Source: Microcaldota archaeon
GTDB taxonomy: Archaea > Micrarchaeota > Micrarchaeia > Micrarchaeales > CABMGC01
Length of the DNA stretch: 8,097 nt
Direction: 5' to 3'
NCBI GenBank assembly: GCA_021805625.1
Contig: JAJZEU010000137.1
Location: 1 to 8,097 of the forward strand
Shown one piece after another: positions 5,561-8,097 of the stretch; within the stretch, counting starts at the first letter, position 1; each line of letters begins with the position of its first letter. Under the pieces are notes generated by a model. It had not been told where the DNA came from. It did not search any database and was given only the letters and a program-made list of their open reading frames with translations. A program made the position numbers and the translations under genes.

Positions 5561-6381
5561 TCCTTCACCATTTTTACAGAAAAAAGCCCTGCCGGAAGGT
5601 GCCTCATCGCATAGTCAATGTCGCCGTAGCCCAAAGCCCTGGCTATGTATTTTGCTGCATCCGATTTTTTCGAGTTGCCTATCCCTATGCTCACATACTG
5701 CTTTATGCCAAGCCTCTTTCTCGTAATGGAAGGCACAACGTTGAGCTTCTTGTATAAATCTGATCCAGATGAATCCTCTGTGCTTTGGCCCTTGCTTTCT
5801 GTTGTGAAAGCCGCAAGCTCAAGCTGCATCCCCTTGTACCACTCCCTCTCCCCTTTCAGCAGAAAGGCGCCCGTTGCAAGCGCACCCCTATTCTTAGATT
5901 TCGTTACCTGCTCCCTTCTCATGGCGTAGACGTCTACGGCAGACAGCCCCTGGCTCCACGCCCTAGAGTAGCAGGCAGCGAACTGCGCAGCCTCTTCCCT
6001 GGTGCTCTTGTCCGCTTCTACTCCCTCTTTCAGTACGACCAGAGAACCGCCGTATATGTCTGCATGGAAGAAAAGGTCACTCCCCTCAAAATGCCTGGTA
6101 TTTATGAGTTCGTTCTGCTGTGCGTCGTTTCCGCCTATGGCTAGCATGCCGTTGCTCGCATTGAACCAGTTGAACTTCTCGTACCACTCTTGCTTGTATA
6201 GCGCCTTCAATCTTGGTTTTTCAACCGCGCTAGCTGACTTCCTCTCCTTCTCTAGCGACTTCTGAAGCTCCTCTATGGCAGTTCTCGCTCCAGAAGCCTT
6301 CCTTCTTGCCCTCTTCGACCTCTCAAAGTAATCGCTCGCGTTCTCCTGCGCCGATTTCGTAAAATCTATTTGAACTTCCAT
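5557..6381 (-). CDS. NFACT-R (DUF814) protein with N-terminal coiled coil; truncated NEMF/RqcH-like, 274 aa
   Basis: Full NEMF/Rqc2/RqcH proteins bind stalled 50S/60S subunits carrying peptidyl-tRNA and add C-terminal Ala (or Ala/Thr) tails. They have NFACT-N, HhH, coiled-coil and NFACT-R parts. This protein begins at the coiled-coil part: IDFTKSAQENASDYFERSKR (5-24) matches the usual entry to that segment, and a charged coil runs to about 62. NFACT-R follows: WYEKFNWFNASNGMLAIGG (66-84), QQNELI, DLFFHADIYGGS (102-113), CYSRAWSQG (137-145) and the REQVTKSK...GAFLLKG region (156-177). A C-terminal archaeal segment IGIGNSKKSDAAKYIARAL...LPAG (232-265) ends it. The secE stop lies 5 nt before the ATG, so NFACT-N and HhH are absent here, not frameshifted. 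It resembles stand-alone NFACT-R proteins (CCDC25/Jlp2 type) with a ribosome- or RNA-binding role, or it may be one half of a split NEMF. Confidence 0.87.
   Translation of the reverse strand: MEVQIDFTKSAQENASDYFERSKRARRKASGARTAIEELQKSLEKERKSASAVEKPRLKALYKQEWYEKFNWFNASNGMLAIGGNDAQQNELINTRHFEGSDLFFHADIYGGSLVVLKEGVEADKSTREEAAQFAACYSRAWSQGLSAVDVYAMRREQVTKSKNRGALATGAFLLKGEREWYKGMQLELAAFTTESKGQSTEDSSGSDLYKKLNVVPSITRKRLGIKQYVSIGIGNSKKSDAAKYIARALGYGDIDYAMRHLPAGLFSVKMVKE
5561..5569 (-). promoter_or_regulatory. Shine-Dalgarno GGTGA for the editing-domain gene
   Basis: GGTGAAGGA stands directly before ATG 5560, inside the 3' end of the NFACT-R gene. GGTGA matches the archaeal anti-Shine-Dalgarno core, with a spacing of 4 nt. 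It supports the chosen start and efficient translation inside the operon. Confidence 0.6.
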
Positions 6382-6386
6382 GATCG

Positions 6387-6569
6387 CTATACGAGAAATC
6401 CTATGATAAGGGCTATTATGAAGCCCAGGATTCCTATGGCAATGGTACCCAGCAATACGATTTTCAGCGTTTTCCTGAAGGCTTCAGTAGTGGGTTTGTA
6501 GCTTATGCCCAGCACGTGCCTAGAATTCGTGTAGAAGTCCTTGAACATTGCTATTATGTTGAAGTTCAT
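6387..6569 (-). CDS. secE: SecE/Sec61-gamma translocon subunit, 60 aa
   Basis: This is the small single-span subunit that clamps SecY in the protein-conducting channel of the cell membrane. The amphipathic helix FKDFYTNSRHVLGISYKPTTEAF carries the family's KPT-x-x-x-F pattern and leads into one C-terminal membrane helix (about residues 37-60, rich in Ile, Leu and Gly, including IGILGF). The length is usual for archaeal SecE. I chose ATG 6569 because a GTGA lies 5 nt before it; GTG 6578 (three residues longer) and ATG 6548 are alternatives. It lies between ftsZ and the NFACT-R gene. In many euryarchaea ftsZ-secE is followed by spt5/nusG and ribosomal protein genes, which are not here. Confidence 0.88.
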   Translation of the reverse strand: MNFNIIAMFKDFYTNSRHVLGISYKPTTEAFRKTLKIVLLGTIAIGILGFIIALIIGFLV

Positions 6570-6603
6570 GAGCGTCACGGTGTAATGCCATACTAGTGTA
6601 GCA

Positions 6604-6617
6604 GAAAGAATAAAAAG
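6604..6617 (-). other. T-rich tract between ftsZ and secE (weak terminator or internal promoter)
   Basis: The minus strand reads CTTTTTATTCTTTC just after the ftsZ stop, about 40 nt before the secE start. It could be an oligo-T terminator that partly ends ftsZ transcripts, or a TATA-like element giving secE and its downstream genes their own start. The sequence does not decide between these. Confidence 0.3.
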
Positions 6618-6622
6618 ATAGG

Positions 6623-7690
6623 CTAATCGAATATCTTGTCAAGGTCCACTTCCCCGCCGTTCTCTTCTATCTTCTTCTTTATGCCACGTTCGGTGTATTC
6701 GGCAAACTCGACGCCGCCCATCACTACCATGACCTTGACCGAATTCTTCTGCATTGTCGGTTCTATCCTTGCCCCCCACTTCAGCAACGCGTCGTCGCTT
6801 ATCCTCCCTGCCACCTCCTGGAAGATGCCCTCAGCTTCTCTCAGCGTCAGGTCGTCCCCCCCTATGATATTGACCAGGGCTTTCTTCGCGGTCGAGAGGT
6901 CAACGTCAAGCAGCGGACTCTTCAGCGTATTGCTTATGGCTATAGTAGATCTGTTTGTGGTCTGCGTGCCATTGGCCTCGCCTATGCCTATCACCGCATA
7001 GCCAGAGTCCTTGAGCACGCTTCTCAAATCTGCAAAGTCAAGGTTCACCATTCCCGGTTTTGTGACCATCTCCACTATGCCCTTTGTAGCATTTGCAAGC
7101 ACTTCGTCGCTAACCCTGAATGCCATGTTGAGAGGCAGGTCAGGGGCAACAGAGAGGAGCTTGTCATTCGGTATTATGATTGTAGTGTCTGTGGCTCTCT
7201 TGAGCTTCTCCAGCCCCTCGAGCGCATTCCTCATCCTTATCCTTCCCTCGCTTGAAAATGGCAGCGTGACAATCGCAACAGTTAGCGCCCCCATCTCCTT
7301 TGCCTCATGTGCTATTATCGGCGCAGAGCCAGTCCCGGTTCCTCCCCCCAACCCGCACGTTATGAATACTAGCTGTGCATCACCAAGCATATGCTTCATT
7401 TCATCCTTGCTTTCCGTAGCGGCTTCTTCGCCGAGTTTCGGGTCGCTGCCCGCCCCAAGACCCCTTGTCGTTTTCTTGCCGAGCAGCACTTTCCTCGAAG
7501 CCTTTGTCCTTGCAAGGTGCGGTGCGTCTGTGTTGGCAGCAATGAGGCTTGCGCCCTCAATGTTGAGTTCCGCCATCCTCGTTATCGTGTTCGAGCCGCT
7601 ACCTCCAGCACCAATTACATATATCTTTGGCCTTGCAGATTCGATAAAACGCAACAGTTCCTCATCATCAGGTGATACGCTCTCTGCCAT
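6623..7690 (-). CDS. ftsZ: Cell division GTPase FtsZ, 355 aa
   Basis: FtsZ is the tubulin-like GTPase that polymerises into the division ring on the inner face of the membrane. The GTP-binding domain shows IGAGGSGSNT (26-35), NTDAPHL (53-59), and the tubulin signature GGGTGTGSAP (115-124). The T7 loop NLDFADLRSVL (216-226) supplies the acidic residues that trigger GTP hydrolysis in the next subunit. The C-terminal domain runs to about 330 and ends in a short charged tail with an acidic, hydrophobic end (VDLDKIFD), which may bind a membrane anchor such as SepF; that last point is inference. The N-terminal extension (SPDDEELLRF) is typical of archaeal FtsZ. ATG 7690 is preferred to the adjacent TTG 7693. 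It appears to be the first gene of the operon and is divergent from deoxyhypusine synthase. Confidence 0.97.
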   Translation of the reverse strand: MAESVSPDDEELLRFIESARPKIYVIGAGGSGSNTITRMAELNIEGASLIAANTDAPHLARTKASRKVLLGKKTTRGLGAGSDPKLGEEAATESKDEMKHMLGDAQLVFITCGLGGGTGTGSAPIIAHEAKEMGALTVAIVTLPFSSEGRIRMRNALEGLEKLKRATDTTIIIPNDKLLSVAPDLPLNMAFRVSDEVLANATKGIVEMVTKPGMVNLDFADLRSVLKDSGYAVIGIGEANGTQTTNRSTIAISNTLKSPLLDVDLSTAKKALVNIIGGDDLTLREAEGIFQEVAGRISDDALLKWGARIEPTMQKNSVKVMVVMGGVEFAEYTERGIKKKIEENGGEVDLDKIFD

Positions 7691-7724
7691 CAAACTACCT
7701 ATGCACCAGTCGCACTATATTCTT

Positions 7725-7744
7725 GTATAAAAAGGCATATAAAC
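7725..7744. promoter_or_regulatory. Divergent TATA elements for ftsZ (-) and deoxyhypusine synthase (+)
   Basis: On the minus strand CCTTTTTATACAA (7725-7733 core) stands about 35-40 nt before ftsZ ATG 7690, giving a leader of roughly 13 nt. On the plus strand CATATAAAC (7736-7744) stands about 35-40 nt before ATG 7777, giving a leader of roughly 10 nt. The two elements lie side by side in an 86-nt intergenic region, so the two promoters may compete or be co-regulated. Confidence 0.5.
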
Positions 7745-7767
7745 ATAAGTGCAAGAAATACTTATGT
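7743..7767. promoter_or_regulatory. Perfect 8-bp inverted repeat at the deoxyhypusine synthase promoter
   Basis: ACATAAGT (7743-7750) and ACTTATGT (7760-7767) are exact reverse complements with a 9-nt spacer. The repeat starts at the edge of the plus-strand TATA element and reaches the predicted transcription start. A dimeric regulator site is the natural reading; as RNA it would form only a weak AT-rich stem, and most of it lies upstream of the expected transcript. Confidence 0.4.
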
Positions 7768-7776
7768 GCTGATCAC

Positions 7777-8097
7777 ATGAAACGCTTAGAGCCAGGCATC
7801 TCAAAGTCAGGGAAGGTAACTGACATAAGGCTTGCAAAAGACATGAAGGTAGCAGAGCTGATTGAGAGCATGCGCAACATAGGCGGCTTCTCCGCGCAGA
7901 ACATGATCTCCGCAATAGACATAACCAAGCAGATGCTCGGCAACAAGGATTCATTCAACTTCCTCTCCTTTCCAGCTGACATAATAGCAACTGGGCTCAG
8001 GGGAATGATAGCAAAGGCAGTAAAGTACTTTGATGCCATAATCACAACAGGCGGCACGCTGGATCACGACCTCGCGAAAGCCTATGGGGGTGTCTAC
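7777..8097 (+). CDS. dys: Deoxyhypusine synthase, N-terminal 107 aa (runs off window)
   Basis: Deoxyhypusine synthase uses NAD and spermidine to build deoxyhypusine on a lysine of translation factor aIF5A, helping ribosomes through stalling sequences. Visible family features are VTDIRLAKDMKVAELIESM, then the GGFSAQN segment (residues 36-42), SFPADIIATGLRGMI (65-79) and the nucleotide-binding stretch ITTGGTLDHDLA (88-99). The catalytic lysine lies beyond the right edge, so completeness cannot be judged. ATG 7777 follows a TATA element at the proper distance, and translation from it starts with a typical archaeal N-terminus. Divergent from ftsZ. Confidence 0.92.
   Translation, partial: MKRLEPGISKSGKVTDIRLAKDMKVAELIESMRNIGGFSAQNMISAIDITKQMLGNKDSFNFLSFPADIIATGLRGMIAKAVKYFDAIITTGGTLDHDLAKAYGGVY

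Noticed and set aside
7011..7730. Long plus-strand open frame opposite ftsZ (239 aa, Ser/Pro/Leu-rich).
   Set aside because: It is the antisense frame of a clearly conserved gene; its composition is that of a shadow frame and it has no recognisable motif.
1..8097. CRISPR arrays, tRNA or rRNA genes.
   Set aside because: No regularly spaced repeats and no cloverleaf or rRNA-like conserved sequence were seen on either strand.

Overview
The window is archaeal. It carries archaeal-type ftsZ next to a SecE/Sec61-gamma gene, the start of a deoxyhypusine synthase (an enzyme of the aIF5A hypusination pathway found in archaea and eukaryotes), an archaeal threonyl-tRNA synthetase editing domain and an NFACT/NEMF-type ribosome quality-control protein. 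TATA-box-like promoters lie close to start codons, arginine is mostly AGG/AGA, and ATA isoleucine codons are common. The compact packing (ATGA overlaps, a convergent overlap, 5-nt gaps) and domain-reduced proteins fit a small-genome lineage such as the DPANN/Micrarchaeota type. That placement is inference and could be wrong.

Left (1-2008, + strand): the right part of an IS200/IS605-family element carrying tnpB, then a DPM1-like family 2 glycosyltransferase. The element's right end is recognisable: a hairpin flanked by GAAT and TCAA, the guide/cleavage tetranucleotides known from IS608. It ends at base 1312, inside the glycosyltransferase reading frame. The glycosyltransferase now takes its start codon and about 22 N-terminal residues from the transposon, and its ATG overlaps the tnpB stop codon.

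Middle (1985-5066, - strand): a promoter region with repeated TGTCC/GGACA motifs drives a winged-helix regulator and an overlapping nucleotidyltransferase that look like an AbiE-type (type IV) toxin-antitoxin or defence pair. Next comes CTP synthase (pyrG), with its own TATA box and a divergent N-terminal nucleotide-binding region. The 3' end of pyrG overlaps the convergent glycosyltransferase by 24 nt.

Right (5105-7733, - strand): a probable operon ftsZ - secE - NFACT-R protein - stand-alone ThrRS editing domain, ending at a T-rich tract. The NFACT protein lacks the N-terminal NFACT-N and HhH regions of full NEMF/RqcH. The editing domain has lost the lysine and glutamate expected at its active site. 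Together they suggest a reduced translocon-linked ribosome quality-control and tRNA-proofreading module, and this is the most unusual combination in the window. Divergent from ftsZ, across an 86-nt intergenic region with a perfect 8-bp inverted repeat, begins deoxyhypusine synthase, which runs off the right edge.
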